Shown: positions 42,528-53,887 of the stretch, piece by piece
How positions within the stretch are numbered: the first letter of the stretch is position 1
Layout of the letters: every line of letters starts with the position of its first letter
Source of the DNA: Oscillospiraceae bacterium
Lineage (GTDB): Bacteria > Bacillota > Clostridia > Oscillospirales > Oscillospiraceae
Reading direction: 5' to 3'
DNA: 64,000 nucleotides
NCBI GenBank assembly: GCA_009781515.1
Contig: WQXY01000007.1
Location: 1 to 64,000 of the forward strand
Translations under genes and position numbers: made by a program
The notes under the pieces: model-generated
What the model was told of the DNA's origin: nothing
The model's database searches: none
The model's input: the letters and a program-made list of their open reading frames with translations, nothing else

Positions 42528-43364
42528 GTGGCAGTAAAATCATACAAACCAACAACACCTTCAAGAAGACATATGTCTGTTTCCGGATTTGAGGGTATTG
42601 ACAAGAAAGCCAAGCCCGAGCGCAGCTTGACGGAAGTGCTGAAAAAACATTCGGGACGTAATAACTACGGTCGTATTACAGTGCGTCATAAAGGCGGCGG
42701 CAACCGCAGAAAATACAGAATTATTGACTTCAAACGCAACAAGATTGATATCCCAGGCAAGGTTGTACGTCTTGAATATGACCCGAACCGCAGTGCAAAC
42801 ATTGCACTTATCGAATACGAAGACGGCGAGCTGCGTTATATCCTCGCTCCGGTTGGTCTTTCGGCAGGCGACGCGGTCATTTCATCAAAAGATGCAGACA
42901 TTAAACCCGGCAACGCTCTTCCGATAACATCTATTCCCGTGGGAACAGTTATTCATAATATTGAAATGCACCCCGGAAAAGGTGCCCAGCTTGTTCGCGG
43001 AGCAGGCGGAGCGGCACAGCTTATGGCAAGAGAAGGCGACATGGCACAAATCAGAATGCCGTCAGGTGAGCACAGAATGGTTCGCAGCAACTGCATGGCA
43101 ACAATCGGTCAAGTCGGCAACACCGACCATGCAAACATTCATATAGGTAAAGCAGGACGCAAACGTCACATGGGCATCCGCCCGACGGTTCGCGGCTCGG
43201 TTATGAACCCTGTAGACCACCCGCACGGCGGAGGTGAGGGAAAATCCCCGATAGGTCGCCCCGGACCTGTTACCCCTTGGGGTAAGCCGACATTAGGTTA
43301 CAAGACACGCAAGGTTAAAAATCCGAGCGACAAATACATAGTCAAACGCCGCGGTAAGAAATAA
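42528..43364 (+). CDS. rplB: 50S ribosomal protein L2
   Basis: 278 residues from a GTG with AAGGAGGA upstream. The conserved [29 protein letters not shown] segment (His needed for peptidyl transfer region) is complete. Normal length. Confidence 0.98.
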   Translation: MAVKSYKPTTPSRRHMSVSGFEGIDKKAKPERSLTEVLKKHSGRNNYGRITVRHKGGGNRRKYRIIDFKRNKIDIPGKVVRLEYDPNRSANIALIEYEDGELRYILAPVGLSAGDAVISSKDADIKPGNALPITSIPVGTVIHNIEMHPGKGAQLVRGAGGAAQLMAREGDMAQIRMPSGEHRMVRSNCMATIGQVGNTDHANIHIGKAGRKRHMGIRPTVRGSVMNPVDHPHGGGEGKSPIGRPGPVTPWGKPTLGYKTRKVKNPSDKYIVKRRGKK

Positions 43365-43380
43365 GAGAGAGGGAACATAA

Positions 43381-43653
43381 ATGAGTAGAAGTGTTAAGAA
43401 AGGCCCATTCGCTGCACCGGAACTTGTTAAGCGAGTTGAAGAAATGAACGCATCGGGCAAGAAAACGGCTCTTAAAACATGGTCCCGTGCCAGTACGATT
43501 TTCCCGTCATTTGTCGGACATACAATAGCAGTACACGACGGCAGACGTCATGTGCCGATATACATAACAGAAGACATGGTCGGTCATAAGCTTGGGGAAT
43601 TCGCCCCCACCCGCACATATCGCGGTCATGCCGGCAGCAAGTCATCAAAATAG
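43381..43653 (+). CDS. rpsS: 30S ribosomal protein S19
   Basis: 90 residues. [18 protein letters not shown] and [17 protein letters not shown] are diagnostic. Head of the small subunit, partner of S13. Confidence 0.98.
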   Translation: MSRSVKKGPFAAPELVKRVEEMNASGKKTALKTWSRASTIFPSFVGHTIAVHDGRRHVPIYITEDMVGHKLGEFAPTRTYRGHAGSKSSK

Positions 43654-43665
43654 GAGGAAGCAGAT

Positions 43666-44010
43666 ATGGAAACTAAGGTTGCGAAAGCACATTCAAGATA
43701 CGTGCGTATCTCGCCGCGAAAGGTCAAAATAGTCTGCGACCTTATCAGAGGAAAAGATACAAAAACGGCAAAAGCAATTTTAATGCAAACACCAAAAGCC
43801 GCATCGGAATACCTTATAAAACTGCTCAACAGTGCAGTGGCAAACGCAGAAAACAACCACGAAATGGATCCCGAAAACCTTTATGTATATGAAACATTCG
43901 CAAATCCGGGTCCGACACTCAAGCGAATAAGGCCTGTAGGACGCGGCAGAGCACACAGAATATTCAAAAGAACATCACATATAACAGTAGTAGTCGCAGA
44001 GAAAGAGTAG
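43666..44010 (+). CDS. rplV: 50S ribosomal protein L22
   Basis: 114 residues. Core [23 protein letters not shown] and the tunnel beta-hairpin [22 protein letters not shown] are intact, without macrolide-resistance-type deletions that I can see. Confidence 0.98.
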   Translation: METKVAKAHSRYVRISPRKVKIVCDLIRGKDTKTAKAILMQTPKAASEYLIKLLNSAVANAENNHEMDPENLYVYETFANPGPTLKRIRPVGRGRAHRIFKRTSHITVVVAEKE

Positions 44011-44024
44011 AGAAAGGGAATATT

Positions 44025-44855
44025 ATGGGACAAAAAGTTAATCCACATGGCTTTAGAGTCGGTGTAATCAAAGACTGGGATTCCCGTTGGTATGCCCGTG
44101 AAGATAAAGTGGGAGACCTTATCGTCGAGGATTACAATATCCGCAAATATCTCAAAGAACTGCTCTTTAGCGCAGGTGTGCCAAAGATTGAAATTGAACG
44201 CGACAACGCAAAAGTCAGAATTTTAATTCACTGCTCACGTCCGGGCATTGTCATCGGTAAAGGCGGAGCGGAGATTGAAAAAATCAGCAATGATGTCGAA
44301 AAAAGAATTGGCAAGCCTGTTGCACTTTCAATCATTGAAGTTAAAAATACCGACACAAACGCACAGCTTATTGCAGAGGGTATTGCACAAAAGCTCGAAA
44401 AACGTATCGGTTTTCGCCGTGCAATGAAAAATGCAATGAGCAGAGCAATGCGTCTTGGTGTACGCGGCATAAAAGTCATGGTTTCAGGACGCCTCGGCGG
44501 CGCTGAAATTGCCAGAAGCGAAGCATATCACGAGGGAACAATACCGCTTCAAACACTCAGAGCAGATATCGAATACGGATTTGCCGAAGCAGCGACAACA
44601 TACGGACGCATCGGTGTAAAAGTATGGGTATATAACGGTGAAATACTTAGTCAAACACTTCGTACCACACCAAGAACAATGGATTTATCAAGACCTCCGA
44701 GAGAACGCCGCGACCGCGGTGAACGTAGCGACCGTGGTGATCGCGGCGGCCGTGACGGTAACTTTGGCGGCGGTGGTTATAACCGCAGACCCGGCGGCGG
44801 AAACAGACCGGGCGGTGCTCCGCACTCCGCAAGAGAAGGAGGCACAAACAGATGA
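44025..44855 (+). CDS. rpsC: 30S ribosomal protein S3 with Arg/Gly-rich tail
   Basis: 276 residues versus ~210-235 usually. KH domain ([13 protein letters not shown]) and C-terminal S3 domain are complete up to ~residue 222. The last ~50 residues ([23 protein letters not shown]...) are an RG/RGG-like low-complexity tail, which can bind RNA in other proteins. The frame continues into rplP with a 4-base overlap, so the tail is genuinely translated. Confidence 0.96.
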   Translation: MGQKVNPHGFRVGVIKDWDSRWYAREDKVGDLIVEDYNIRKYLKELLFSAGVPKIEIERDNAKVRILIHCSRPGIVIGKGGAEIEKISNDVEKRIGKPVALSIIEVKNTDTNAQLIAEGIAQKLEKRIGFRRAMKNAMSRAMRLGVRGIKVMVSGRLGGAEIARSEAYHEGTIPLQTLRADIEYGFAEAATTYGRIGVKVWVYNGEILSQTLRTTPRTMDLSRPPRERRDRGERSDRGDRGGRDGNFGGGGYNRRPGGGNRPGGAPHSAREGGTNR

Positions 44856-45364
44856 TATCACCAAAAAGAGTTAAGTACCGCAAGCAACAAAGAGGCAGAA
44901 TGAAAGGCCGTGCAACACGCGGCACATCAATCACATACGGCGAATACGGCATGCAAACCTTAGAGCCCGCATGGATTACGGCAAACCAAATAGAAGCTGC
45001 ACGTATTGCCATGACGCGCTATTCAAAACGTGGCGGAAGTGTTTGGATTAAAATATTCCCGAGCAAGCCCGTCACATCAAAACCTGCCGAAACCAGAATG
45101 GGTTCCGGTAAAGGCTCGCCCGACCATTGGGTAGCCGTTGTGAAGCCCGGCAGAATACTCTTTGAAATCGGCGGAGTAACAGAAGATGTGGCACGTGAGG
45201 CAATCCGCCTTGCAGGACACAAGCTTCCGTGTAAAACAAAGTTCGTAAAACGTGAAGGCGAATTTACAGTCAGCCACGTGAGAGTCAGAGCAACTGATAC
45301 AACTGCATCAACAGGAGAAGCCGAGCAAGGCAGCGAGGCAGTAAATGAGACAGGTGGTGGGTAA
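44852..45364 (+). CDS. rplP: 50S ribosomal protein L16 with C-terminal extension
   Basis: 170 residues; the usual length is 137-147. [21 protein letters not shown] and [22 protein letters not shown] are conserved. The extra C-terminal part ([27 protein letters not shown]) is acidic and flexible. ATG overlaps the rpsC stop. The first residues read MISPKR rather than the usual MLSPKR/MLQPKR. Confidence 0.96.
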   Translation: MISPKRVKYRKQQRGRMKGRATRGTSITYGEYGMQTLEPAWITANQIEAARIAMTRYSKRGGSVWIKIFPSKPVTSKPAETRMGSGKGSPDHWVAVVKPGRILFEIGGVTEDVAREAIRLAGHKLPCKTKFVKREGEFTVSHVRVRATDTTASTGEAEQGSEAVNETGGG

Positions 45365-45366
45365 AG

Positions 45367-45579
45367 ATGAAGGCAAGTGAAGCAAGAACACTAAGCACGG
45401 AAGAATTAGAAGAAAAGCTTGACGGGCTAAAAAAAGACCTATTCTTTTTAAGAATGCAACATGCGACTAACCAGCTTGACAACCCGATTAAAATTAATCA
45501 AGTCAAAAAGGACATTGCCAGAGTCAAGACAGTTATTCGTGAGCAGCAGCCCGCACAGGCAGGAGGACAAGACGCATGA
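45367..45579 (+). CDS. rpmC: 50S ribosomal protein L29
   Basis: 70 residues, two-helix hairpin with [32 protein letters not shown]. Two bases after rplP; the end overlaps rpsQ by four bases. Confidence 0.97.
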   Translation: MKASEARTLSTEELEEKLDGLKKDLFFLRMQHATNQLDNPIKINQVKKDIARVKTVIREQQPAQAGGQDA

Positions 45580-45839
45580 GTGAGGCAAGAACATCCAACA
45601 GAAAGACAAGGACAGGCAAGGTTGTTTCCGACAAAATGGACAAAACCATTGTCGTTGCGGTTGAAACCCGTGTGCCGCACAAGCTGTACAAAAAAATTGT
45701 TAAGAAAACGTACAAGCTCAAAGCTCATGACGAAGAAAACAGTTGCAGCATAGGCGATATAGTACGTGTCATGGAAACACGCCCGCTGTCCAAAGACAAA
45801 CGCTGGAGATTAGTTGAAATAGTAGAAAAAGCGAAGTAA
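45576..45839 (+). CDS. rpsQ: 30S ribosomal protein S17
   Basis: 87 residues. [29 protein letters not shown] and [30 protein letters not shown] are diagnostic OB-fold segments. Confidence 0.98.
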   Translation: MSEARTSNRKTRTGKVVSDKMDKTIVVAVETRVPHKLYKKIVKKTYKLKAHDEENSCSIGDIVRVMETRPLSKDKRWRLVEIVEKAK

Positions 45840-45862
45840 AAACCAAGTAGGGGTATAAGGAA

Positions 45863-46234
45863 ATGATACAACAAGAGTCATATCTGAAGGTTGCCGATAA
45901 CACAGGAGCCAAAGAAATTAAATGCATAAGAGTGCTCGGCGGCTCCAAACGGAAGTATGCATCGGTCGGTGATGTTATTGTAGCATCTGTCCGTAAGGCT
46001 GCTCCCGCCAGTACAGTTAAGAAAGGCGAGGTTGTCAAAGCCGTGGTAGTACGCACTGCAAAGGGTGTTCACCGTGCAGATGGTACGCATGTACGCTTTG
46101 ACGAAAATGCCGCCGTACTTATAAAAGACGACGACAAAAACCCCAGAGGCACACGTATATTCGGGCCTGTGGCACGAGAGCTGCGTGACAAGGATTATAT
46201 GAAAATCCTGTCGCTTGCTCCCGAAGTAATTTAA
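45863..46234 (+). CDS. rplN: 50S ribosomal protein L14
   Basis: 123 residues. [28 protein letters not shown] start and [23 protein letters not shown] end, normal length. Confidence 0.98.
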   Translation: MIQQESYLKVADNTGAKEIKCIRVLGGSKRKYASVGDVIVASVRKAAPASTVKKGEVVKAVVVRTAKGVHRADGTHVRFDENAAVLIKDDDKNPRGTRIFGPVARELRDKDYMKILSLAPEVI

Positions 46235-46249
46235 CCGGAGGTGACCACA

Positions 46250-46558
46250 ATGCATATTAAAACAGATGATACAGTAGTGGTGTTATCCGGCAGGGATAAA
46301 GGCAAGCAGGGTAAAGTAATAGGTGCCGAGCCGAAAGAGGGAAAAATCCTTGTTGAGGGCGTCCTCGTTGCAAAGCGTCATAAAAAACCACGCAAGCAAG
46401 GAGAACCCGGCGGAATTATCACAAAAGAAACACCAATTTACGCAAGCAAGGTCATGCGGGTATGTCCCAAATGCAACAAGCCTACAAGACCTGCACACCG
46501 TTTCAATAAAGACGGCAAAAAAGTACGCATTTGTAAAAAGTGCGACGCAGAAATCTAA
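46250..46558 (+). CDS. rplX: 50S ribosomal protein L24 (zinc-ribbon form)
   Basis: 102 residues from the ATG at 46250, six bases after GGAGGTG; the track's GTG start at 46241 lies inside that ribosome binding site. KOW motif (DTVVVLSGRDKGKQGKV) and C-terminal CPKC...CKKC zinc pair. Assembly initiator near the tunnel exit. Confidence 0.96.
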   Translation: MHIKTDDTVVVLSGRDKGKQGKVIGAEPKEGKILVEGVLVAKRHKKPRKQGEPGGIITKETPIYASKVMRVCPKCNKPTRPAHRFNKDGKKVRICKKCDAEI

Positions 46559-46576
46559 CGAAGGGAGTAAGCCAAA

Positions 46577-47260
46577 ATGCCTGAAAAGCAAGAAAAAACT
46601 GCAAAGCAGGAAAAGCCTGTAAAAAAAGCAGAAGCTGCACCGGCAGAGCAAGAAGTTTCAGCGAAGCAGGAAAAGCCTGCTCCGAAAGAAACAAAAAAAG
46701 CAGCACCGGTAATTAAAGTACCGAGACTTAAGAAAAAATATAGGGAAGAGGCAGCTCCCGCACTGATGAAAAAATTCGGCTACAAAAGTGCTATGGAAGT
46801 TCCGCGCCTTGAAAAAGTAGTCGTAAATGTGGGATGCGGAGACGCCCGCGACAATGCAAAAGCACTTGAAGCGGTTGTCAAAGACATAACCCAAATCACA
46901 GGACAAAAAGCAGTCATCACCAAAGCGCGTAAATCAGTAGCAAACTTTAAGCTTCGTGAGGGAATGCCCGTCGGCGTTAAGGTAACACTTCGCTCAAACA
47001 TGATGTGGGAATTTTTAGACAGACTTCTCAACGTAGCACTCCCGCGTGTCCGCGACTTTAGAGGCATCAGTGCAAACGCATTTGACGGACGCGGAAACTA
47101 CGCCCTCGGATTAAAAGAACAGTTGGTCTTCCCCGAAATAGACTACGACAAAATCGAAAAAATCCGCGGAATGGACATAGCGATATGTACAACAGCAAAA
47201 ACAGACGAGGAAGCACGTGAGCTTCTTACATACTTAGGTGCACCGTTCATAACGAGTTAG
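46577..47260 (+). CDS. rplE: 50S ribosomal protein L5 with Lys/Ala/Glu-rich N-terminal extension
   Basis: 227 residues versus ~179 usually. The normal L5 core starts at ~residue 48 ([23 protein letters not shown]) and is complete ([40 protein letters not shown]). The first ~47 residues are a charged repeat-like segment ([18 protein letters not shown]...). The ATG has AAGGGAG upstream and there is no ribosome binding site at an internal Met, so the extension is likely translated. Confidence 0.95.
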   Translation: MPEKQEKTAKQEKPVKKAEAAPAEQEVSAKQEKPAPKETKKAAPVIKVPRLKKKYREEAAPALMKKFGYKSAMEVPRLEKVVVNVGCGDARDNAKALEAVVKDITQITGQKAVITKARKSVANFKLREGMPVGVKVTLRSNMMWEFLDRLLNVALPRVRDFRGISANAFDGRGNYALGLKEQLVFPEIDYDKIEKIRGMDIAICTTAKTDEEARELLTYLGAPFITS

Positions 47261-47277
47261 GGAAAGGTACAATTAAT

Positions 47278-47463
47278 ATGGCAAAGAAAGCTATGATATT
47301 AAAACAACAAAGAGGCTCCAAATTCTCGGCACGCCGCTACAACCGCTGCAAAATCTGCGGTCGTCCGCACGCATATCTGCGTGACTTCGGCATCTGCCGT
47401 ATTTGCTTCCGAAATCTTGCATACAAAGGGCAAATACCGGGAGTTCGCAAGGCTTCATGGTAA
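47278..47463 (+). CDS. rpsN: 30S ribosomal protein S14 type Z
   Basis: 61 residues with the CKIC...CRIC four-Cys zinc site that defines the short C+ form of Gram-positive bacteria. AGAAAGGTACA-type site before the ATG. A 116-base gap without recognisable signals separates it from rpsH. Confidence 0.97.
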   Translation: MAKKAMILKQQRGSKFSARRYNRCKICGRPHAYLRDFGICRICFRNLAYKGQIPGVRKASW

Positions 47464-47579
47464 TACCCAAACATTATACAGCTACGAATTAGACAGTAGT
47501 CACTTGGTCAAGGAAGCGTACTTGATACCGGTGGCACGAAACAGGTCAAAGCCTGTACTCTAATCAGGAGGAAAAGAGC

Positions 47580-47975
47580 ATGCAAATAACAGACCCCATT
47601 GCCGATATGCTGACGCGTATTAGAAACGCAGGTGCAGCAAAACATGCAACAGTTGACGTTCCCGCATCAAACGTTAAAAAAGCGATTGCGGAAATACTGC
47701 AACAGGAGGGATACATCAGAAACTATCAGTTAGTTAATGACGGTGTCCAAGGCATGATTAAAATCACACTCAAATACAACGGTGCGGAAAGAGCCATCGC
47801 AGGTTTGCGCCGTGTATCAAAGCCGGGACTTCGCGTTTACGCAGGTGCCGACGAGCTTCCCTATGTTCTGCGCGGATTAGGTGTAGCTATTATTTCAACG
47901 TCCAAGGGAATTATGACCGACAAAAAAGCACGTGAAGCTAATGTCGGCGGTGAAGTCCTTGCGTTTGTATGGTAA
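47580..47975 (+). CDS. rpsH: 30S ribosomal protein S8
   Basis: 131 residues. [27 protein letters not shown] and the C-terminal [31 protein letters not shown] are conserved. AGGAGGA upstream. S8 commonly autoregulates the spc operon. Confidence 0.98.
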   Translation: MQITDPIADMLTRIRNAGAAKHATVDVPASNVKKAIAEILQQEGYIRNYQLVNDGVQGMIKITLKYNGAERAIAGLRRVSKPGLRVYAGADELPYVLRGLGVAIISTSKGIMTDKKAREANVGGEVLAFVW

Positions 47976-47987
47976 GGGGGAAAAGAC

Positions 47988-48530
47988 ATGTCAAGAATAG
48001 GAAGAGCCCCGATTGAAATCCCGCCGGGAGTAGAAGTAAAAATCACCCAAGCGAATTTTGTTACTGTCAAAGGTCCAAAAGGAACACTTGAACAGCAGGT
48101 AAGCCCCGATATGGACATCGCAGTTGAGGGCACAACCGTTAGCGTAACCCGACCGACCGACACACCAAAACACCGCAGTATGCACGGTCTCTCGCGCACA
48201 CTTATCAGCAACATGATAACAGGGGTCACTGACGGTTTTAAGAAAGAACTCGATATAAACGGCGTCGGTTACAGAGCAACAATGGAGGGCAACAAGCTCG
48301 TTATGAACCTCGGTTACTCACATCAGGTAATCATCGACAGCATCGACGGAATTTCAATTGATGTGCCGGCACCGACAAAAATCATAATCAGCGGTATAGA
48401 CAAGCAGGTAGTTGGTCAGGTTGCCGCCGATATAAGGAGTAAAAGACCGCCCGAGCCATATATGGGCAAAGGCATCAAATATGCAGACGAGGTCATACGC
48501 CGTAAGGAAGGCAAGACCGGTGTTAAATAG
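47988..48530 (+). CDS. rplF: 50S ribosomal protein L6
   Basis: 180 residues. [18 protein letters not shown] at the start and [25 protein letters not shown] near the end are diagnostic. Confidence 0.98.
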   Translation: MSRIGRAPIEIPPGVEVKITQANFVTVKGPKGTLEQQVSPDMDIAVEGTTVSVTRPTDTPKHRSMHGLSRTLISNMITGVTDGFKKELDINGVGYRATMEGNKLVMNLGYSHQVIIDSIDGISIDVPAPTKIIISGIDKQVVGQVAADIRSKRPPEPYMGKGIKYADEVIRRKEGKTGVK

Positions 48531-48544
48531 GGGAGAGCGTACAA

Positions 48545-48904
48545 ATGATAAAGAAAATCGATACAAACGTACAGCGTAAGAAGCGTCATAAAAGAGTTCG
48601 CGGAAAAATAACAGGTACGTCAGACCGTCCCCGACTCAATGTTTTCAGAAGCGAGAAGCATATCTATGCACAGATAATAGATGATACAAAAGGCGAAACC
48701 CTGTGTGCATCATCATCGCTTGAAAAAGGCTTCAAGGCTTCAGGCTCCAACAAAGAGGGCGCCGCAGAGGTTGGCAAGCAGGTTGCTGCCCGTGCCAAAA
48801 AGAAAGGCATTGAAGAAGTCGTTTTCGACAGAGGCGGATACATTTACCACGGACGTGTTAAGGAATTAGCAGAAGCTGCCCGTGAGGGCGGACTGAAATT
48901 TTAA
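48545..48904 (+). CDS. rplR: 50S ribosomal protein L18
   Basis: 119 residues. [31 protein letters not shown] and the terminal [27 protein letters not shown] bind 5S rRNA. Confidence 0.98.
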   Translation: MIKKIDTNVQRKKRHKRVRGKITGTSDRPRLNVFRSEKHIYAQIIDDTKGETLCASSSLEKGFKASGSNKEGAAEVGKQVAARAKKKGIEEVVFDRGGYIYHGRVKELAEAAREGGLKF

Positions 48905-48922
48905 CGGGAGGAGGAAACAAAT

Positions 48923-49492
48923 ATGGCTTTTAGTGGACAAGGACAACAAGGTCAAGGGCAAGGTCATGGACGCCGAAACGACAACAGGCGAGACAACAGA
49001 CGGGAAGAAGTGCCGTCAGAATTTGTAGAAAAGGTAGTTTCCTTAAACCGTGTCGCAAAAACAGTTAAGGGCGGACGTATATTTAAGTTTTCTGCTCTTT
49101 GCGTAGTAGGCGACGAAAAAGGCAGAGTCGGATTTGGTCTCGGAAAAGCAGGCGAAATTTCGGAAGCAATCCGCAAAGGTATCGAAGATGCAAAAAAGAA
49201 TGTTACAACAATAACACTCTCAGGCTCAACAATACCGCACGAGGTTATCGGGATTTTCGGAGCAGGCAGAGTTCTTCTCAAGCCGGCACCTCCCGGAACA
49301 GGCGTTATTGCAGGAAGTGCAGTGCGTGCAGTTGTTGAAGCAGCGGGAATACATGATATCAGAACAAAATGTCTGCGTTCAAACAACCCGCAAAATATAG
49401 TTGCAGCCACCATGGTGGGGCTTAAATCTCTGCGTGATGCCGAACAGGTCGCAAAAACAAGAGGCAAAACCGTCGAAGAGATTGTAGGTTAG
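48923..49492 (+). CDS. rpsE: 30S ribosomal protein S5 with Gly/Gln/Arg-rich N-terminus
   Basis: 189 residues versus ~166. The S5 core begins near residue 32 ([35 protein letters not shown]); before it lies a low-complexity [23 protein letters not shown] segment. The [17 protein letters not shown]-like C-terminus is normal ([14 protein letters not shown]). Confidence 0.96.
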   Translation: MAFSGQGQQGQGQGHGRRNDNRRDNRREEVPSEFVEKVVSLNRVAKTVKGGRIFKFSALCVVGDEKGRVGFGLGKAGEISEAIRKGIEDAKKNVTTITLSGSTIPHEVIGIFGAGRVLLKPAPPGTGVIAGSAVRAVVEAAGIHDIRTKCLRSNNPQNIVAATMVGLKSLRDAEQVAKTRGKTVEEIVG

Positions 49493-49501
49493 GAGGCTCA
49501 A

Positions 49502-49699
49502 ATGGCAGCGAAAAAAACAGAAAAACTTAAAATAAAGCTTATAAAAAGCCTAAACGGCAGGCATGACAAGCATATCGCTACAGCAATATCTCTCGGACTT
49601 AAAAGAATTGGAAACGAAACAATTCAGCCCGACAACCCTCAAACAAGAGGAAAAATCGCTCAAATCAGTTATCTTATAACTGTTACAGAAGAAAAATAA
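49502..49699 (+). CDS. rpmD: 50S ribosomal protein L30
   Basis: 65 residues. LKIKLIKSLNGRHDKHIATAISLGLKRIGNE is the family core. Short spacing to both neighbours. Confidence 0.97.
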   Translation: MAAKKTEKLKIKLIKSLNGRHDKHIATAISLGLKRIGNETIQPDNPQTRGKIAQISYLITVTEEK

Positions 49700-49713
49700 G
49701 GAGGATGCGATAA

Positions 49714-50154
49714 ATGCAAATTCACGAGCTTTCTCCGGCAAAGGGTTCTACCTCTGTTGCCAAACGTAAAGGACGCGGACACGGCACAGGAAACGGAAAA
49801 ACAGCCGGACGCGGACATAAAGGTCAAAGGTCAAGAAGCGGCGGCGGTGTAAGACGAGGCTTCGAGGGCGGACAAATGCCGCTTGCGCGTCGCGTACCTA
49901 AAAGAGGTTTTAACAACATCTTTGCAAAACCGCTTACAATAGTAAACATTGCCGCACTTAACAAGTTTAAGGCGGGCGAGGTCGTCAGTGAAAAAGAATT
50001 GTTTGAAGCAGGTGTTCTCACCAAATGCGAACATGGCGTTAAAATCTTAGGCTGCGGAAAACTCACTAAGAAACTGACAGTTAAAGCATCAGCATTCTCA
50101 GAGCTTGCAAAGAAAAAAATAGAAGAAGCAGGCGGAAAGGCCGAGGTGGTGTGA
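49714..50154 (+). CDS. rplO: 50S ribosomal protein L15
   Basis: 146 residues. Basic N-terminus [39 protein letters not shown] is the rRNA-threading extension. Ends one base before secY. Confidence 0.98.
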   Translation: MQIHELSPAKGSTSVAKRKGRGHGTGNGKTAGRGHKGQRSRSGGGVRRGFEGGQMPLARRVPKRGFNNIFAKPLTIVNIAALNKFKAGEVVSEKELFEAGVLTKCEHGVKILGCGKLTKKLTVKASAFSELAKKKIEEAGGKAEVV

Positions 50155-50155
50155 G

Positions 50156-51490
50156 GTGTTAACGACACTACGCAACGCATGGAAAGTAGAGGACATTCGC
50201 AAAAAACTCATATTTATGATGTTTATTGTTCTCATATATCGTCTTGGTAATGCGGTCACTGTGCCATATGTTGACACAGGGCTTCTGAGCTCATACTTCC
50301 AGCAGCTCAACAACACAATGCTCGGGTGGATAAACACGATGTCCGGCAGTGCTCTTGAGCGTGCGTCGATATTTGCACTGTCAATACAGCCGTACATCAA
50401 TGCATCTATCATAATGCAGCTGCTCACAATAGCAATTCCCGCACTTGAGCGTCTTCGTAAAGAGGGCGGCGAGGACGGTAAAAAGAAGATTGAAAAAATC
50501 ACACGCTACGGAACAGTCGGCATTGCAGCACTTCAAGGTTATGCATACTACATGCTCATCAGCAGCGGCGACCCCGTAACGGGCGGCTCAATGCTTGTAG
50601 ACGGTGCGGAAGGCTGGCTTCCCGCCATAGTAATAGTAGCAACATTTATGACAGGCAGTGCTCTGCTCATGTGGATGGGTGAACAGATAACAGAATTCGG
50701 TATCGGAAACGGTATATCCATAATCCTGTTTGTCAGTATTGTTGCAAGGTTCCCGACCGAAATCGGTCAAATGGTAACACAAACTATTACAAACCCGGGC
50801 AACTGGTGGATTTATGCAATCATGCTAATCGGAGCGCTTGCGATAATCATACTTATTGTCATAGTTCAAAACTCGGAGCGACGCATACCCGTACAGTATT
50901 CAAAACGTGTTGTCGGCAGAAAAATGTACGGCGGTCAGTCAACACATCTTCCGATGAAAGTCAACATGTCAGGTGTTCTTCCGGTTATCTTCGCACAATC
51001 AATCGCGTCGATACCCGCAACTATCGCAGTCTTTGTACCCGCGTGGCGTGACGGCTGGCTGATGAGAGCATTCTCGCCCCCGGGGCCGCAGCAGGACAAC
51101 ACCTACTCACTTGGTATAACATACATGATAATATACTTCCTGCTGATTGTTTTCTTCTCATATTTCTACTCAACCGTGCAGTTTAATCCGGTAGAGATAG
51201 CAAACAATCTCAAGAAAAACGGCGGATTTATTCCGGGCTTCAGAGCAGGAAAACCAACGAGCGAATTTATTCAAAAGGTGCTTACAAAGATAACCTTATT
51301 CGGTGCGTTATATCTCGCGATTGTTGCGATAACACCACTGGTTATAAGTGCGGTCTCACCTGTCGCAGCAGCGTCGGGAGTATCAATGGGAGGCACATCT
51401 ATAATAATAGTAGTCAGCGTAGCAATCGAAACAATCAAGCAGCTTGAGTCACAAATGCTCATGCGCCACTACAAAGGATTTTTAGAATAA
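50156..51490 (+). CDS. secY: Protein translocase subunit SecY
   Basis: 444 residues from a GTG; GAGGTG lies in the end of rplO. Ten transmembrane segments, plug-region sequence after TM1, and the conserved QPYINASIIMQLL, RIPVQY (here ERRIPVQYSKRVVG) and GGTSIIIVVSVAIETIKQLESQMLMRHYKGF segments. Forms the channel with SecE (encoded at 34.5 kb). Confidence 0.98.
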   Translation: MLTTLRNAWKVEDIRKKLIFMMFIVLIYRLGNAVTVPYVDTGLLSSYFQQLNNTMLGWINTMSGSALERASIFALSIQPYINASIIMQLLTIAIPALERLRKEGGEDGKKKIEKITRYGTVGIAALQGYAYYMLISSGDPVTGGSMLVDGAEGWLPAIVIVATFMTGSALLMWMGEQITEFGIGNGISIILFVSIVARFPTEIGQMVTQTITNPGNWWIYAIMLIGALAIIILIVIVQNSERRIPVQYSKRVVGRKMYGGQSTHLPMKVNMSGVLPVIFAQSIASIPATIAVFVPAWRDGWLMRAFSPPGPQQDNTYSLGITYMIIYFLLIVFFSYFYSTVQFNPVEIANNLKKNGGFIPGFRAGKPTSEFIQKVLTKITLFGALYLAIVAITPLVISAVSPVAAASGVSMGGTSIIIVVSVAIETIKQLESQMLMRHYKGFLE

Positions 51491-51502
51491 GGAGAACATA
51501 AA

Positions 51503-52135
51503 ATGAAATTAATTCTACTCGGACCGCCCGGAGCAGGCAAAGGTACACAAGCAGAAGTGCTCACAGAAAAACTGAGTGTTCCCCAAATATCAACAGGCGA
51601 TATCCTTCGTGCCGCCGTTAAAGCAGGCACACCCGTCGGACTGCAAGCAAAAGCATTCATGGATGCAGGCGACCTTGTTCCCGACAGCGTTATAATCGGT
51701 GTTGTCAAAGAGCGCCTTACGGCAGACGACTGCAAAAAAGGCTACATATTTGACGGTATGCCCCGCACAATAGCACAAGCACAGGCTCTCGATGAGCAAA
51801 ATGTTGTCATAGATGCAGTATTGTCAATTGAAGTGCCCGACGACATTATCATCAAACGTCTCGGCGGCAGACGCACATGTCCGGAATGCGGCATGATATA
51901 TCACGTCGAAACAAAAAAACCTGCTAAAGAGGGTTTTTGTGACGGATGTAATGCAGCTCTCATTATCAGAAAAGATGATGAAACCGAAACCATTAAAAAC
52001 AGGCTCGAAACATATCACAAGGAAACTGAGCCGCTCATAGACTACTACAGAAAACAAGGCAAACTCAAGGAAGTCGGCGGTGAGTTCAACATAGCAAGCC
52101 AAACCGCAGAAGTGTTCAAAGTGCTTGGTCTATGA
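51503..52135 (+). CDS. adk: Adenylate kinase, zinc-LID form
   Basis: 210 residues. P-loop [26 protein letters not shown], and a LID domain with CPEC...CDGC zinc ligands as in Gram-positive enzymes. Interconverts ATP + AMP and 2 ADP. Overlaps map by four bases. Confidence 0.97.
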   Translation: MKLILLGPPGAGKGTQAEVLTEKLSVPQISTGDILRAAVKAGTPVGLQAKAFMDAGDLVPDSVIIGVVKERLTADDCKKGYIFDGMPRTIAQAQALDEQNVVIDAVLSIEVPDDIIIKRLGGRRTCPECGMIYHVETKKPAKEGFCDGCNAALIIRKDDETETIKNRLETYHKETEPLIDYYRKQGKLKEVGGEFNIASQTAEVFKVLGL

Positions 52136-52899
52136 TTAACCGTAAAACGCAGCGGGAAATTGAATTGATGCGGTGTGCAGGAAATATAGCGGCAAAAGCA
52201 CGCAGTCTTGCGGGAGGACTTGTAAAAGTCGGAGCAACAACCCAAAGCATCAACAAAGCGGTACATGATTTCATAAAATCACAAGATGCCATTCCCGCAT
52301 TTCTCGGATACAGAGACTATCCCGCAAGTATATGCATATCGGTAAACGATGAAGTCATACACGGACTGCCGTCAGGGCGAAAGCTCCTAAGGGGCGATGT
52401 GGTAAGTATAGACATCGGAGTTAAAAAAGACGGCCTTATAGGTGACTGCGCGGCAACATTCATAGCAGGCGACGGCGATAAAGACGCAGAGAACCTAATA
52501 AAAATAACACGCGAATGTTTCTTCGAAGCCTTAAAATATGCAAGAGCGGGCAACAGAGTTTCAGACATATCAAGAGCAGTTCAAAATCACGCTGAAACAA
52601 ACGGATACTCGGTGGTCCGCGAATATGTCGGACACGGTGTAGGAAAAAAAGTACATGAAGCGCCCGAGGTTCCAAACTTTATAGAGCGCCCGCGAAAAAA
52701 AGCAGACCCGCGTCTTATGCCCGGAATGACACTTGCAATCGAACCGATGATAAATGCCGGAGACGCTGAAATAAGAGTGCTTGATGACGGATGGACAGTC
52801 ATAACGGCCGACGGAAAAAACTCTGCACATTATGAAAACACAATACTCATTACAGAAAATGAACCTGAGATACTCACCCTCTGCGAGGACATGCCATGA
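52132..52899 (+). CDS. map: Methionine aminopeptidase, type I
   Basis: 255 residues. The metal ligands are visible in [19 protein letters not shown] (two Asp), [17 protein letters not shown] (His), [10 protein letters not shown] (Glu) and HYENTILIT (Glu). Removes N-terminal Met co-translationally. The start overlaps adk and the end overlaps the KOW gene. Confidence 0.97.
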   Translation: MINRKTQREIELMRCAGNIAAKARSLAGGLVKVGATTQSINKAVHDFIKSQDAIPAFLGYRDYPASICISVNDEVIHGLPSGRKLLRGDVVSIDIGVKKDGLIGDCAATFIAGDGDKDAENLIKITRECFFEALKYARAGNRVSDISRAVQNHAETNGYSVVREYVGHGVGKKVHEAPEVPNFIERPRKKADPRLMPGMTLAIEPMINAGDAEIRVLDDGWTVITADGKNSAHYENTILITENEPEILTLCEDMP

Positions 52900-53174
52900 A
52901 CATAGCTGACATAGTAGTATCAATAAACGGCAGGGATGCAGGAAAAAGGTTTGTTGTAACCGGCACAGAAAATGAGTATTCACTTATCGCCAACGGAAAA
53001 GGCAGGAGGCTCGAAAAGCCGAAACGGAAAAAGAACAAGCATTTGAGGTTTGAAGGAAAGGCAAGCAGTAACATATCAGAAAAACTGCTTGGTGGGGAAA
53101 AGATAACGAACAGCGAACTGCGACGAGAATTAGCAAGCGAAGGAGGTGTGCCAACATGCCAAAAGATGACATGA
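52896..53174 (+). CDS. KOW-domain RNA-binding protein (L14e-like)
   Basis: 92 residues. [22 protein letters not shown] is a KOW/L14e-type segment, followed by a very basic stretch ([16 protein letters not shown]). Found in this position between map and infA in many Clostridia. Overlaps map by four bases and infA by 19, so translation is tightly coupled. Probably binds rRNA; precise role unknown. Confidence 0.85.
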   Translation: MNIADIVVSINGRDAGKRFVVTGTENEYSLIANGKGRRLEKPKRKKNKHLRFEGKASSNISEKLLGGEKITNSELRRELASEGGVPTCQKMT

Positions 53175-53374
53175 TTGAACTGGAAGGTACTGTAGTGGAC
53201 TCGCTACCAAACACCATGTTTCATGTTGATATAGGAAACGGACATGTAATACTGGCACATATCTCAGGAAAGCTAAGGATGAATTTCATAAGAATTCTTC
53301 CGGGCGATAAAGTAACAGTACAAATGTCACCATACGACCTCACCCGAGGCAGGATAACATGGAGGAGCAAATAG
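53156..53374 (+). CDS. infA: Translation initiation factor IF-1
   Basis: 72 residues, S1/OB fold: [45 protein letters not shown] and [19 protein letters not shown] precedes the ATG inside the previous gene. Confidence 0.97.
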   Translation: MPKDDMIELEGTVVDSLPNTMFHVDIGNGHVILAHISGKLRMNFIRILPGDKVTVQMSPYDLTRGRITWRSK

Positions 53375-53488
53375 ATGAAAGTTAGACCGTCAGTTAAACC
53401 CATGTGCGAGAAGTGCAAAATAGTTAAGCGCAAGGGAAAAGTTAGAGTAATATGCATCAATCCGAAGCATAAACAAAGACAAGGATAG
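53375..53488 (+). CDS. rpmJ: 50S ribosomal protein L36 (zinc form)
   Basis: 37 residues, below the ORF-track limit. [20 protein letters not shown]...[11 protein letters not shown] carries the C-x2-C-x12-C-x4-H zinc site. Starts directly after the infA stop. Confidence 0.97.
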   Translation: MKVRPSVKPMCEKCKIVKRKGKVRVICINPKHKQRQG

Positions 53489-53502
53489 GGGGCAAGAAAA
53501 TT

Positions 53503-53871
53503 ATGGCACGTATAGCCGGTGTAGACCTACCTAAGGATAAGAGAGTAGAAATAGGGTTGACTTATGTCTTTGGCATAGGCAGAACCAGTGCGAAGAAGAT
53601 TTGCAAAGAAACGGGAATTGACCCGAACACCCGCGTAAAAAATCTTACAGATGCGGAAGAAACCGCACTTCGCGATTGCATTAACAAGAGTTTTATGGTC
53701 GAAGGCGACCTTCGTCGGACTGTTGCCCTTGATATCAAGAGGCTGACAGAAATAGGCAGCTATCGTGGAATGCGTCACAGACGCGGGCTTCCCGTACGCG
53801 GGCAACGCAGCAAAACAAACGCCCGCACACGCAAAGGACCCAAACGTACGATAGCCAACAAGAAGAAGTAG
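53503..53871 (+). CDS. rpsM: 30S ribosomal protein S13
   Basis: 122 residues. [32 protein letters not shown] and [31 protein letters not shown] are diagnostic. Confidence 0.98.
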   Translation: MARIAGVDLPKDKRVEIGLTYVFGIGRTSAKKICKETGIDPNTRVKNLTDAEETALRDCINKSFMVEGDLRRTVALDIKRLTEIGSYRGMRHRRGLPVRGQRSKTNARTRKGPKRTIANKKK

Positions 53872-53887
53872 AGGAGGGAGCAGGTAC

